A program made the translations under genes and the position numbers. Below, piece by piece: positions 6,080 to 13,511 of a DNA stretch of 18,519 bases. This DNA comes from an uncultured Pseudoflavonifractor sp. Its GTDB lineage: Bacteria > Bacillota_A > Clostridia > Oscillospirales > Oscillospiraceae. Location: assembly GCA_947575475.1 (NCBI GenBank), contig CANPNN010000007.1:1-18519 (forward strand). The letters are read 5' to 3'. The stretch's first letter is position 1; each line of letters begins with the position of its first letter. Below the pieces are notes generated by a model that was not told where the DNA came from, searched no databases, and saw only the letters and a list, made by a program, of their open reading frames with translations.

Positions 6080-6141
6080 AATGCGAAATAGCAATGAGCG
6101 GGCAGATGTATACAATTTTATAAAAAACGGGTAAAATAGAG

Positions 6142-6174
6142 CATTCCCGCCCCCCAAAAGAAGGGGCGGGAATG
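6142..6174. terminator. Terminator between SLH gene and PTS operon
   Basis: CATTCCCGCCCC (6142-6153) pairs perfectly with GGGGCGGGAATG (6163-6174) around a 9-base loop. On the plus strand it is followed by TTTTTATTTTATTT. On the minus strand, where the SLH gene ends 24 bases earlier, it is followed by a weaker CTCTATTTTA. It probably ends SLH transcription and could also stop antisense readthrough. Confidence 0.7.
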
Positions 6175-6198
6175 TTTTTATTTTATTTCGTGAAAGAA

Positions 6199-7503
6199 TT
6201 AATTCCACTGGAACCAGTTTCCGCCGCCGCGGCTTTCCGCTACGTCCAGGGCGGCGGAGAGCATTACCGCGGCCTGGGCGCGGGTGAGGGGCGCGGACAG
6301 GGTGGCTGAGGCGGGCAGGGCATTGCAGCTGCTGAGGTTGGCCACGGCCTGGGCGCACCAGGCGGGGGCTGCGTCGTCGGTGGGAATGAAGGTCTCGGCC
6401 ACGTCGGTGACCCGGAGAGCGCGGTTTAACAGTACCGCAGCCTCGGCGGCGGTGATGGGGGCGTCGGCCTGGAAGACCACCCGGCCCTCCGGGTCAAGGG
6501 AGCCTTGGACCACCCCGGAGCGCAGGGCGGAGGACACAAAGGGCTTGGCCCAGGTGGCCATGGCCTCGTCGTCGGCAAAGCCGGTGAGGCTGGCCTCCTT
6601 CATCACGTCCAGGTCGGCGGCGGCCATGGCGAGGGCGGTAAACTGGGCGCGGGACAGGGTATGCTCCGGATGGAACAGGTACTCGCTGCCCATCTGCTCT
6701 CCGATGAGAAGTCCTGCCTCGGCAAGGCGCACCGCCTCCCGGTGGCCCTCCACTCCGGTCATGTCGGAGTAGCACACTTTGGTTTTCTGCTTCTCGATCT
6801 TGATGGTCACGGTGGCGGGGGCGGAGGTGTTGCCGACGGAGTCCACGGCCACATAGGTGAAGGCGTCTTTGCCGGTCTTATTCTCATAGGGGGTGTAGGT
6901 GAAGGCGGCGGAGCCGTCCTGGGCCTGGGTCACCGCGCCGCGGGCGGGCTTGCTGATGAGCTGGAAGGTGAGCAGGTCCCCCTCCGGGTCCACTCCGGCA
7001 AAAGAGCCTTGGATCTCCACATTTTTATAGGTGCACAGGGAGAGATTTTCCGCAATGGGCGCTTCGTTGGCGCTGGCCAGCAGGTAGAGGCCCACAGTCA
7101 CATCCTCTCCGGTGAGTCCCCCGGCAAAAACGGGGGTGAAGGAGAAGGATGTGGCGGAGAGCATGGGGGTGTTGAGAGGATTGAACCGCAGCCCGTCGAT
7201 GGCGGCAAGGGCCACCTCGCTGCCCTCCAGCACAGGCTGGCTGCCGATGGTCAGGACTCCGGCGGCGGGGTCGGGGAGCGCGGTGACCACGATGGAGCTG
7301 AGCTGGGCGTCGCCGTTGACCCGGAAATCCTGGGTATCAAAGGCGATGGCCCGGTCGGTGAGGCCATTTTTGGAGAAGGCGGCCACGCTGACGGTCTCGG
7401 GCTCACTGTCGCCGCCGCCGAACAGGGCGGCGGCAGGAAGAACGAAAGAAATGGCTCCGGCGCACAGCAGCGCCAGAGACCGGCGGAACAGACGTTGTTT
7501 CAA
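6199..7503 (-). CDS. Secreted S-layer homology protein with cadherin/Ig-like modules
   Basis: Cell-surface protein of 434 residues. The start chosen is TTG at 7503, because AAGGAGG sits about 8 bases upstream and it gives a clean signal peptide (KQRLFRR, then a hydrophobic core LALLCAGAISFVLPAAA). Starting further upstream would put that Shine-Dalgarno sequence inside the gene. Residues about 60-140 form a beta-rich module. Residues 149-238 form a cadherin/Ig-like module (NEAPIAENLSL, then DPEGDLLTFQLISKPARG, ending DAFTYVAVDSVGNTS). The C-terminal half holds three degenerate SLH repeats starting near residues 246, 309 and 370, each with the R/AQF or AEA helix typical of the family, which bind secondary cell-wall polymer. 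It ends in a Gly-Gly-Gly-Asn-Trp-Phe-Gln-Trp-Asn tail. It is monocistronic. The ligand is unknown. Confidence 0.9.
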   Translation of the reverse strand: MKQRLFRRSLALLCAGAISFVLPAAALFGGGDSEPETVSVAAFSKNGLTDRAIAFDTQDFRVNGDAQLSSIVVTALPDPAAGVLTIGSQPVLEGSEVALAAIDGLRFNPLNTPMLSATSFSFTPVFAGGLTGEDVTVGLYLLASANEAPIAENLSLCTYKNVEIQGSFAGVDPEGDLLTFQLISKPARGAVTQAQDGSAAFTYTPYENKTGKDAFTYVAVDSVGNTSAPATVTIKIEKQKTKVCYSDMTGVEGHREAVRLAEAGLLIGEQMGSEYLFHPEHTLSRAQFTALAMAAADLDVMKEASLTGFADDEAMATWAKPFVSSALRSGVVQGSLDPEGRVVFQADAPITAAEAAVLLNRALRVTDVAETFIPTDDAAPAWCAQAVANLSSCNALPASATLSAPLTRAQAAVMLSAALDVAESRGGGNWFQWN

Positions 7504-7585
7504 AGTAAAAACCTCCTTATTTGTCTGTGGGACCACTTGGGCTGCTGGTAGTTTTCGCCGCAGGAGGAACGGTTATTCTTTTCGA

Positions 7586-7631
7586 GAAAAAAATATGGGA
7601 GAGCCCGAGCCGTGGGGCTTTATTTTTTTAT
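7586..7631. terminator. Possible bidirectional terminator in the SLH-spoIIIA gap
   Basis: A run of seven A, then AGCCC (7602-7606) pairing with GGGCT (7615-7619), then TTTATTTTTTTA make the A-stem-T layout of a two-way terminator. The stem is only 5 bp, extendable by wobble pairs, and no gene points into it from either side. It could insulate the sigma-E promoter that starts right after it. The call is weak. Confidence 0.3.
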
Positions 7632-7660
7632 TCATAAAGTGGGACACGCCTTCATACATA
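7632..7660 (+). promoter_or_regulatory. Sigma-E type promoter of the spoIIIA operon
   Basis: TCATAAA (7632-7638), a 14-base spacer and CATACATA (7653-7660) match the sigma-E pattern (-35 like ATA, -10 CATACA-T). The start site would be near 7667, about 24 bases before the spoIIIAA ATG. The B. subtilis spoIIIA operon is known to be transcribed by mother-cell sigma-E, which fits. Confidence 0.75.
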
Positions 7661-7690
7661 TGTCTCAGCACGAAAGAGGAGGGAACCGAT

Positions 7691-8593
7691 ATGAAAGAAT
7701 TTGACGAGGCCGCTGCCCTGCTGCCCCCCGCTTTGCGCCGGGAGGCCCAGGCCCTGCCGCCCCTGGTGCGGCGGCGGGTGGAGGAGATCCGCCTGCGCTC
7801 GGGCCGACCGCCGACGGCGGTGATCGGAGAGGATGAATTCCCCCTGTCCCAGTCCCCGGTGGAAGGGCGGGATCTGGAGCTGACGCTGGAGATCGCCACC
7901 CGGGCCAGCGCCCACACCGCCCTGGAGAGTGTAAGGCGGGGATACTATACAGTAAAGGGCGGACACCGGGTGGGGCTGTGCGGAAGCGTTTGGACGGAGG
8001 ACGGCCAGGTGAAAAACCTGCGGCGCCTGTCTTCCTTGAATATTCGGGTGGCACATGCCGTCCCCGGCTGCGGGGAGAAGGTGCTTCCGGAGCTGCTTTG
8101 TAAAGGGAAATTCCTAAACACCTTGCTCCTGTCCCCTCCGGGGGGAGGGAAGACCACGCTGCTCCGGGATCTGGTCCGGCTCCTCTCCGACGGGGTGCAG
8201 GGAGCCGCCTTCCGGGTGGGGCTCTGCGATGAGCGGGGGGAGGTGGCTGCGCTCTGGGAGGGAAGGCCCCAGTTCGACGTGGGAGGGCGGACCGACGTTC
8301 TGGAGGGCTGCCCCAAGGCCCAGGGGCTGACGATCCTGCTGCGGGGCATGAATCCACAGATCCTCTGCTGCGACGAGGTCACCGCCCCTGAGGACTGTGC
8401 CGCCCTGGAGCAGTGCGGGAACTGCGGGGTGAAGCTGCTGGCCACCGTCCACGCTGAGGGGGTGGAGGACCTGCTGCGGAAGCCGCTGTACCGGGAGCTG
8501 CTGGCCCGGGGCGGCTTTGCAAAAGCGGTGATCCTGCGGCGGTGGACAACCCCGCGGTATGTGGTGGAGGATCTGCCCCCATGTGGAGGCTGA
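7691..8593 (+). CDS. spoIIIAA: SpoIIIAA, stage III sporulation ATPase
   Basis: Cytoplasmic secretion-type ATPase that powers or assembles the SpoIIIA-SpoIIQ channel between mother cell and forespore. ATG at 7691 is chosen because GAGGAGGG lies 8 bases upstream and it follows the sigma-E promoter. The product is 300 residues, close to B. subtilis SpoIIIAA. The P-loop is SPPGGGKT (residues 148-155), with Ser replacing the usual first Gly of GPPGxGKT. The Walker B region is QILCCDEV with Asp228 and Glu229, and ATVHAE follows at 251-256. The gene overlaps spoIIIAB by 13 bases. Confidence 0.96.
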   Translation: MKEFDEAAALLPPALRREAQALPPLVRRRVEEIRLRSGRPPTAVIGEDEFPLSQSPVEGRDLELTLEIATRASAHTALESVRRGYYTVKGGHRVGLCGSVWTEDGQVKNLRRLSSLNIRVAHAVPGCGEKVLPELLCKGKFLNTLLLSPPGGGKTTLLRDLVRLLSDGVQGAAFRVGLCDERGEVAALWEGRPQFDVGGRTDVLEGCPKAQGLTILLRGMNPQILCCDEVTAPEDCAALEQCGNCGVKLLATVHAEGVEDLLRKPLYRELLARGGFAKAVILRRWTTPRYVVEDLPPCGG

Positions 8594-9093
8594 TGGGGGC
8601 GGCCCTTCTCACGGGGGGAGGGCTTTGGATGGGGCTGCAGGCGGCGGCGGAGCTGGAGCGCCGGGCCGCGGCTCTGGAGAGCTGGGCTGACGCGCTGGCT
8701 CTTTTGGAGGGGGAGCTGGCCTTCCGGCTGCCCGACCTGCCCTGGCTGTTGGAGGAGCTGGCCCGGCGCGCTCCCGGTCTTGCCGGAGAGGTGATGGCGG
8801 AGCTGGGGCGCAGTTTTTCCCGCCTGGGGGAGGAATCCTTTGAACAGCTTTGGACCGAGGGCATATCTCGGGGAGCGGGGCCGCTGGACGCCGGGGATCT
8901 GGAGCCTCTGTACCGCTTAGGCTCTGTCCTGGGCCGGTGCGGCTGGGAGGAGCAGAGAAGGGCGGCGGAGCGGACCCGGACGGTCCTGGAACACAGGGCG
9001 GCCCACCTGCGGGAGGAGCTGAGCCGGAAGGGGAGGGCCTATGGCGCGCTGGGGCTTTCCCTGGGGGCCTTTATGACGATCCTGCTGTTATGA
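8581..9093 (+). CDS. spoIIIAB: SpoIIIAB, stage III sporulation protein
   Basis: Membrane protein of the sporulation feeding channel, related to GspF-type platform proteins of secretion systems. The product is 170 residues from ATG at 8581, which lies inside the end of spoIIIAA and marks translational coupling. An earlier in-frame ATG at 8542 lies deeper inside spoIIIAA and would add a non-hydrophobic lead before the membrane segment, so it is not chosen. There is a hydrophobic N-terminus (LMGAALLTGGGLWMGL), a long helical middle rich in Glu, Arg and Leu, and a hydrophobic C-terminus ending in AFMTILLL. This matches the family's layout. Confidence 0.93.
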   Translation: MWRLMGAALLTGGGLWMGLQAAAELERRAAALESWADALALLEGELAFRLPDLPWLLEELARRAPGLAGEVMAELGRSFSRLGEESFEQLWTEGISRGAGPLDAGDLEPLYRLGSVLGRCGWEEQRRAAERTRTVLEHRAAHLREELSRKGRAYGALGLSLGAFMTILLL

Positions 9094-9138
9094 GACGCGG
9101 GGATCGATACCGGAAGAGATGGAGGATGAGGACCTGAC

Positions 9139-9333
9139 ATGGACGTGGATTTTATTTTTCGCATCGCGGCCATCGGCATTCTGGTTTCGGTGCTCAACCA
9201 GGTGCTTTCCCGGTCCGGCCGGGACGAGCAGGCCATGATGACCACTCTGGCGGGGCTGGTGGTGGTGCTGATGATGGTAGTGCAGAAGATCAGTGACCTC
9301 TTCCATCTGGTGAAGGGGCTGTTTGGACTGTGA
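9139..9333 (+). CDS. spoIIIAC: SpoIIIAC, stage III sporulation protein
   Basis: Small membrane protein of the SpoIIIA complex, 64 residues (B. subtilis SpoIIIAC is of similar size). It has two hydrophobic helices, about residues 5-22 and 33-49, flanking the hydrophilic turn SRSGRDEQ that is characteristic of the family. A 45-base gap separates it from spoIIIAB, the largest in the operon. GGAGGATGAGG lies just upstream of ATG. Confidence 0.95.
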   Translation: MDVDFIFRIAAIGILVSVLNQVLSRSGRDEQAMMTTLAGLVVVLMMVVQKISDLFHLVKGLFGL

Positions 9334-9339
9334 AAAACC

Positions 9340-9723
9340 ATGGATATTTTCAAATTAGCGGCTTTGGCGGTGAGCGCGGCCCTGTGCGCTCTGGTCCTGC
9401 GGAGACGGGTCCCGGAGCTGGCCCTGGTCTTGACCTTGGCTGCGGGGGCGGCGCTTCTGGGGGAGGCGGTCTCTTCGCTGGCCGCCGTGCGGGGGCTGGC
9501 GGATTCTCTGGCCCGGACTGCGGGACTGTCTCCCGGGGTGTGGAAGCCGGTTTGGAAGACGGTGGGGATCGGGCTGGTGACCAGGTTGGCTTCGGCGGTC
9601 TGCAAGGACGCGGGAGAGGGGGGCGTGGCGGCCTTTTTGGAGACGGCTGGCTCCGCTCTGGCGCTGCTGGCGGCCCTGCCCTTGGCAGAGGCGGTATTCG
9701 ATACCTTGTCATCGCTCTTATGA
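9340..9723 (+). CDS. spoIIIAD: SpoIIIAD, stage III sporulation protein
   Basis: Integral membrane protein of the SpoIIIA channel, 127 residues with several hydrophobic helices. The segment VWKPVWKTVGIGLVTRLASAVCKDAGE (given in part: KTVGIGLVTRL) is the family's conserved core. It starts six bases after spoIIIAC and ends in TTATGA, overlapping the ATG of spoIIIAE, so translation is coupled. Confidence 0.95.
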   Translation: MDIFKLAALAVSAALCALVLRRRVPELALVLTLAAGAALLGEAVSSLAAVRGLADSLARTAGLSPGVWKPVWKTVGIGLVTRLASAVCKDAGEGGVAAFLETAGSALALLAALPLAEAVFDTLSSLL

Positions 9724-10790
9724 CGGCGGTGGTGGTGGTTTTTGCCCCCCTTGCTCAGGCCGAAGAGCTTTCCGAAGCGGTGGGGCTGGACGGGTTCATG
9801 GGGGCGGCGGAGGCCTATCTGGATGGATACCTGAACGTGGAGAGCCTGTCCGGGAACGGATTTGCCCAGGGGGTCGGCGCGGTTTTGAGCGGAGGGATGG
9901 GAGAGGTCAAGGGGGTCCTACGCCGGGCGGTGAAAAGCGGGACGCTCCTTCTGGGGGTAGCCCTGGTATGCAGCCTTGCGGGTGCGGTGCGGGAGGAGTT
10001 GGGGGGCGGAAGTCTGGATCCGGTGCGCCTGGCCGGCGCGGCGGCGGTCACCGTGATAGCTGCCGCCGACGTCAGCGTTCTTTTAGGGCTGGGGAGAAAG
10101 GCGCTGGAGGAGATGGAGGCCTTTTCCAAGCTTTTGCTGCCTACGGTGACGGCGGCCTGCGCCGCTGCCGGGACACCGGCCGCGGCGGCGGCGAGACAGG
10201 CGGCGGTCCTTCTCTTTCTCGGATCGCTCCTGATGCTGGTGGACCGGTTTATCCTCCCTTTGGTCTACGCCTACATTGCGGCTCAGGCGGCCGGGGCGGC
10301 GCTGGGAAACGATGGGCTGAGGCGGCTGGGAGCCCTTCTCAAATGGGTGGCCACCGGTCTTCTCAGCCTGCTGATCACCGGGTTTGTCCTCTACCTCTCG
10401 GTCACCGGGGCGGTTGCGGGAAATGCCGACGCCATGGCCCAGAAGGCCGCCAAGACCGCCATCTCGGGGATGATCCCTGTGGTGGGAGGTATCCTCTCCG
10501 ACGCCGCGGAAGCGGTGGTGGCGGGGGCGGGGATCTTAAAAGGTACGGTGGGGGTGGTAGGACTTTTGGCGGTGTTGGCCATCTGCCTTTCTCCCTTTCT
10601 GTATCTGGGGATCCACTATCTGGTCTATAAATGCGCCGCAGCCCTTACCGCTACCATGCTGCCGGGGCCTATTGCGGGACTTATCGACAGCATCGGCTCC
10701 GCCTTTGCCCTGATCCTGGGGATGGTGGGCGGGGGAGGGATGATCCTCTATGTGGCGCTCATTACATCCATAAGGACGGTGGTGGGATGA
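9720..10790 (+). CDS. spoIIIAE: SpoIIIAE, stage III sporulation protein
   Basis: Polytopic membrane protein of the SpoIIIA-SpoIIQ channel, 356 residues. ATG at 9720 overlaps the spoIIIAD stop (ATGA) and begins a signal-like segment (TAVVVVFAPLAQAEE) as in other SpoIIIAE proteins. Later hydrophobic helices include LLLGVALVCSLAGAV, AAVLLFLGSLLMLVD and the C-terminal half with GMIPVVGGILSDAAEAV, a conserved family stretch. In-frame sequence before 9720 continues open but lies inside spoIIIAD and is not a plausible start. Confidence 0.95.
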   Translation: MTAVVVVFAPLAQAEELSEAVGLDGFMGAAEAYLDGYLNVESLSGNGFAQGVGAVLSGGMGEVKGVLRRAVKSGTLLLGVALVCSLAGAVREELGGGSLDPVRLAGAAAVTVIAAADVSVLLGLGRKALEEMEAFSKLLLPTVTAACAAAGTPAAAAARQAAVLLFLGSLLMLVDRFILPLVYAYIAAQAAGAALGNDGLRRLGALLKWVATGLLSLLITGFVLYLSVTGAVAGNADAMAQKAAKTAISGMIPVVGGILSDAAEAVVAGAGILKGTVGVVGLLAVLAICLSPFLYLGIHYLVYKCAAALTATMLPGPIAGLIDSIGSAFALILGMVGGGGMILYVALITSIRTVVG

Positions 10791-11266
10791 CGGGACTGAA
10801 AACCTGGCTTTTGGGGGTGACTGCCGCTGCGCTGGCGGTATCCCTGGCCCAGGCCCTCACCCCTGAGGGGACTGTGAAAAAAATCGGGCGGCTGGCGGGG
10901 GGGCTGGTGCTCCTGTTGGCGGCGGTCAGACCCTTGACGAGTTGGAATGGGGAGCTGCCGAAGGGGGTATCCCTCGCTCCGGACCCGGGACTGGTGGAGG
11001 AGGCGGCCCAAAGCGGGGAAGAGGCAATGAAAATTCTCATAGCCCAAAAAGCGGGCGCATATATTGTGGACAAAGGCCAGTCCCTGGGATTTTCCTGCAG
11101 GGTGGAGGTGGAAGTGGCCGAGGACGGTTCAGGCTGGCCCGTGCCCTGGCAGGCGGAGATCTCCGGGGAATGGACGGCCCAACAGAAAAAGGCGCTCTCC
11201 CAGGCGGTGGAGGAGGAACTCGGCATCCCCGCCCAGCGGCAGAGTTTCCGGGAGGAGGGAACATGA
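10787..11266 (+). CDS. spoIIIAF: SpoIIIAF, stage III sporulation protein
   Basis: SpoIIIA membrane protein of 159 residues. ATG at 10787 overlaps the spoIIIAE stop (ATGA). Two N-terminal hydrophobic segments (about 7-24 and 35-49) are followed by a soluble domain of about 100 residues that in this family has the ring-building fold found in secretion systems. The soluble part ends EEELGIPAQRQSFREEGT, with the stop overlapping the spoIIIAG start. Confidence 0.93.
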   Translation: MTGLKTWLLGVTAAALAVSLAQALTPEGTVKKIGRLAGGLVLLLAAVRPLTSWNGELPKGVSLAPDPGLVEEAAQSGEEAMKILIAQKAGAYIVDKGQSLGFSCRVEVEVAEDGSGWPVPWQAEISGEWTAQQKKALSQAVEEELGIPAQRQSFREEGT

Positions 11267-11772
11267 AAGGCAGCGAGTGGCTCAAAAAGGTGGCCGGAGT
11301 TCTGGGAAGGTATAAATATGTCCTGCTGGTGGCCCTGATAGGGGCGGTCCTGCTGGCCTGGCCTGCGGAGGAGACGGGGGAGGCCTTTCCTGAGGAGAGC
11401 CCCGGCAGGGATCTGTTCCAGGTGGACGAGATGGAGCGGAAGCTGGAAAAGGCCCTCTCCCGGGTGGAGGGGGCGGGGGATGTGACGGTGGTGCTCACTT
11501 TTCAGGGCGGACCGCGGCAGGTCCTGGCCCAGGACGGCAGCGCCACCGAGGAGGACAGCCGCGTGAGCCGGGAGAGTTCCACCATCCTTCTCTCGAAGGG
11601 CGCGGGATATCAGGAGCCGGCGGTGCTCCAGGAGCTGGGGCCGGTGTACCAGGGGGCTTTGGTGGTATGCCCCGGAGGGGACGATCCCCAGGTAAAGCTG
11701 GCGCTTTATGAAGCGGTCTCTGCCCTGACGGGGCTGAGGGCGGATAAAATTTCGATTTGTAAGGGAAAGTGA
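11263..11772 (+). CDS. spoIIIAG: SpoIIIAG, stage III sporulation protein
   Basis: Ring-forming component of the SpoIIIA channel, 169 residues. Its ATG overlaps the spoIIIAF stop (ATGA). A single N-terminal membrane helix (about residues 18-33) follows the basic segment KGSEWLKKVAG. The rest is extracytoplasmic and contains the family's LEKALSRVEGAGDVTVVLTF and LVVCPGGDDPQVKLALYEAV stretches. The product is a little shorter than B. subtilis SpoIIIAG (about 230 residues), as is common in Clostridia. Confidence 0.93.
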   Translation: MKGSEWLKKVAGVLGRYKYVLLVALIGAVLLAWPAEETGEAFPEESPGRDLFQVDEMERKLEKALSRVEGAGDVTVVLTFQGGPRQVLAQDGSATEEDSRVSRESSTILLSKGAGYQEPAVLQELGPVYQGALVVCPGGDDPQVKLALYEAVSALTGLRADKISICKGK

Positions 11773-11782
11773 GGAAAAACGT

Positions 11783-12358
11783 ATGAAACTCTGGAAACGC
11801 AACGCGGTGGTGGCCGCCATCGTCCTCTTTGTCTGTGTGGCGGTCTATCTCAACTGGTCCTATCAGCAGGATGAGGTGGATGCGGGGAAGACCTTGGGCC
11901 AGACGGCCCTGGTAGGCGGGAGGACCAACGATCCCCTGCTGCCGGCGGCCTCCGCCGCCCCCGCTGAGAGCGCCGGTCCGGACGAGGCGGCAAAGCCCAC
12001 CACCGGCTACTTCTCCACCGCCCGCCTCAACCGCCAGCAGGCCCGGGACAGCGCCCTGGGGATGCTGCAGGAGACGCTGAACAGCGACGCCTCTGAGGAG
12101 GCGGCCAAGGCTGACGCGGGGGCCGCCATTGAGACTCTGGCCGCCTCCACCGTCTCGGAGGCTCAGATCGAAAACCTGGTCGTCGCCAAAGGTTACACAG
12201 ACTGCGTGGCGTTTATCAGCGAGGGAGGCGTATCGGTGGTGGTGTCCTCTGACGGGCAAGGGCTTCAGGACGCCGACGTGGCCCGGATCACAGAGATCGT
12301 GATGGACGAGACCGGGGTGCCCGCCAGCCAGATCAAGATCATCGGGGCGGAGGGCTGA
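11783..12358 (+). CDS. spoIIIAH: SpoIIIAH, stage III sporulation protein
   Basis: Mother-cell membrane protein that binds forespore SpoIIQ (or its clostridial equivalent) across the septum. The 191 residues comprise a short basic N-terminus, one membrane helix (about residues 7-23), a Pro/Ala-rich linker, then the ring-building domain. That domain contains LNRQQARDSALGMLQ, EAQIENLVVAKGYTDCVAFI and DVARITEIVMDETGVPASQIKII, all typical of the family. GTGAGG lies before ATG, and the gene begins 10 bases after spoIIIAG. It is the last gene of the operon. Confidence 0.95.
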   Translation: MKLWKRNAVVAAIVLFVCVAVYLNWSYQQDEVDAGKTLGQTALVGGRTNDPLLPAASAAPAESAGPDEAAKPTTGYFSTARLNRQQARDSALGMLQETLNSDASEEAAKADAGAAIETLAASTVSEAQIENLVVAKGYTDCVAFISEGGVSVVVSSDGQGLQDADVARITEIVMDETGVPASQIKIIGAEG

Positions 12359-12389
12359 GGAAAAACTTGGGCAGAGTAAAAAAATATGT

Positions 12390-12417
12390 TTGTAATTTTC
12401 CGTTTCTGTGGTACAAT
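12390..12417 (+). promoter_or_regulatory. Sigma-A promoter of the asp23 gene
   Basis: TTGTAA (12390-12395), a 16-base spacer and TACAAT (12412-12417) precede the Asp23 gene. This would give it vegetative expression separate from the sporulation operon upstream. The start site would be near 12424, which argues against translation from the ATG at 12432. Confidence 0.6.
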
Positions 12418-12464
12418 GAGGATAACCATCCATGAACGACCACAGGAAAGGAAGCGAAAATGCT

Positions 12465-12851
12465 ATGGCGGAAGGAAAAGAGTACATCTCCTGCCCTGAC
12501 CAGCTGGGGAGCATCCACATTTCGGAGGACGTGCTGGCGGTGACCGCCGCGGCCGCCGCCCTGGAGGTGGAGGGCGTCGGCGGTCTGGCGGGGAATTTGG
12601 GCGGCGATCTTGCCGAGCTTTTGGCGGGAAGAAGAAATCTGAGCCGCGGGGTCCGGGTCACGGTGGAGGAGAGCGCCGTCACGGTGGACATCTCCCTACT
12701 GGTGAAGTACGGTTTCTCGGTGCAGGAGTCGGCCAAGGCGGTCCAGACTGCCGTGGGCGACGCCATCGTGAATGCCAGCGGCTTCACCGTTTCGGCGGTG
12801 AACGTCCATGTGACGGGGGTGGCTTTTCCGGCCCCGAAAAAGAGCAAGTAA
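12465..12851 (+). CDS. Asp23/Gls24 family envelope stress response protein
   Basis: Asp23/Gls24 (YqhY-like) protein of 128 residues. Such genes sit before nusB in many Firmicutes; in Bacillus, YqhY is linked to acetyl-CoA carboxylase control, and in Staphylococcus Asp23 is a membrane-associated alkaline-shock protein. Landmarks are GSIHISEDVLAVTAAAAALEVEGV at residues 14-37 (key core ISEDVLAVTA), RGVRVTVEE, VDISLLVKYGFSVQE and VNVHVTGVAF near the end. ATG at 12465 is chosen because AGGAAAGGAAG lies about 10 bases upstream. The in-frame ATG at 12432 would leave a leader of only about 8 bases with no ribosome binding site. The gene is flanked by its own promoter and a terminator. Confidence 0.93.
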   Translation: MAEGKEYISCPDQLGSIHISEDVLAVTAAAAALEVEGVGGLAGNLGGDLAELLAGRRNLSRGVRVTVEESAVTVDISLLVKYGFSVQESAKAVQTAVGDAIVNASGFTVSAVNVHVTGVAFPAPKKSK

Positions 12852-12869
12852 GAAAAAACAGAGAGCACG

Positions 12870-12910
12870 CAGGCCTGGAGAGGAGATCCTCTCCGGGCCT
12901 GATATTTTTT
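12870..12910 (+). terminator. Strong rho-independent terminator after asp23
   Basis: CAGGCCTGGAGAGGA (12870-12884) pairs with TCCTCTCCGGGCCTG (12887-12901) with a single G-T wobble and a minimal loop. ATATTTTTT follows. It ends the asp23 transcript 18 bases after the stop codon and separates it from the nusB operon. Confidence 0.9.
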
Positions 12911-12931
12911 GCGTGAGGTCTGATTTGGGGC

Positions 12932-12960
12932 TTTTCTTTTTGCATAAAGGAGTGTATAAT
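12932..12960 (+). promoter_or_regulatory. Promoter of the nusB-dxs operon
   Basis: A perfect TATAAT at 12955-12960, preceded by TG, lies 48 bases before the nusB ATG. The -35 region 17 bases upstream (TTTTCT at 12932-12937) is weak. Position right after the asp23 terminator makes a promoter here very likely, though its strength is uncertain. Confidence 0.55.
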
Positions 12961-13007
12961 AGTGGATACCCTAAAAATGGGCAGATAGACCCTCGGGAGG
13001 GATCCCT

Positions 13008-13511
13008 ATGACAAGAAGCAATGCCAGAGAATTAGCCGTCCATTTCGTGTTTGAGCTGGGTTTTTCAGGGGGGAGCGCGGAAGAATTGCTCGCCCAGGCC
13101 CTGAAGCGGCCGGTGTTTGAGACCATCGGCAGGGAGGAGCCTCTGTACGCGGAATTTCCCAACGTGGGACAGCGGGAGTACATCACGACCCTGGTCAAGG
13201 GGGTGGAGCTTCACTCGTCTGAGCTGGATGGGTACATCGGAAAATATGCCATCGGTTGGAATTTTGCCCGGATCCCCCGGGTGGTGGTGGCCATCCTCCG
13301 GGTGTGTATGTATGAGATCCTCTACATGCAGGATGTGCCCAACGCCGCCGCCATCAACGAGGCGGTGGAGCTGACCAAGCACTATGAGGAGCCGGAGCTG
13401 GCCTCCTTTGTCAACGGTATTTTGGGTTCCTTTGTCCGTTCTGAGCCGTTGCCGGAGCCCACTGCCCCTCCCCCGGCGGATGTGTTTGACGCCCCGGAGG
13501 GGGAGGAGTGA
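13008..13511 (+). CDS. nusB: Transcription antitermination factor NusB
   Basis: All-helical RNA-binding protein that joins NusE, NusA and NusG on boxA RNA to allow complete rRNA transcription. The 167-residue product includes the opening SNARELAVHFVFELGF, the middle IPRVVVAILRVCMYEIL and the C-terminal signature VPNAAAINEAVELTKHY, then FVNGILGSF. It extends about 25 residues past the usual end in a Pro/Ala/Glu-rich tail (after residue 143), which looks disordered. GGGAGG lies 7 bases before ATG. Its stop overlaps the GTG of the next gene (GTGA). Confidence 0.96.
   Translation: MTRSNARELAVHFVFELGFSGGSAEELLAQALKRPVFETIGREEPLYAEFPNVGQREYITTLVKGVELHSSELDGYIGKYAIGWNFARIPRVVVAILRVCMYEILYMQDVPNAAAINEAVELTKHYEEPELASFVNGILGSFVRSEPLPEPTAPPPADVFDAPEGEE

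Noticed and set aside
6107..6114. TGTATACA palindrome upstream of the PTS promoter as a GntR-type operator
   Set aside because: Eight-base symmetry in AT-rich DNA is easily by chance, the flanks do not extend it, and the larger promoter dyad is a better candidate.
12432..12464. Upstream in-frame ATG for the Asp23 protein
   Set aside because: It lies only 15 bases after the promoter -10 box, so it would have almost no leader. It has no Shine-Dalgarno, while the ATG at 12465 does.
12997..13007. Small hairpin CCCT-CGGG-AGGG covering the nusB ribosome binding site as a riboregulator
   Set aside because: The stem is only 4 bp and no longer conserved-looking fold surrounds it; not enough to call a riboswitch.
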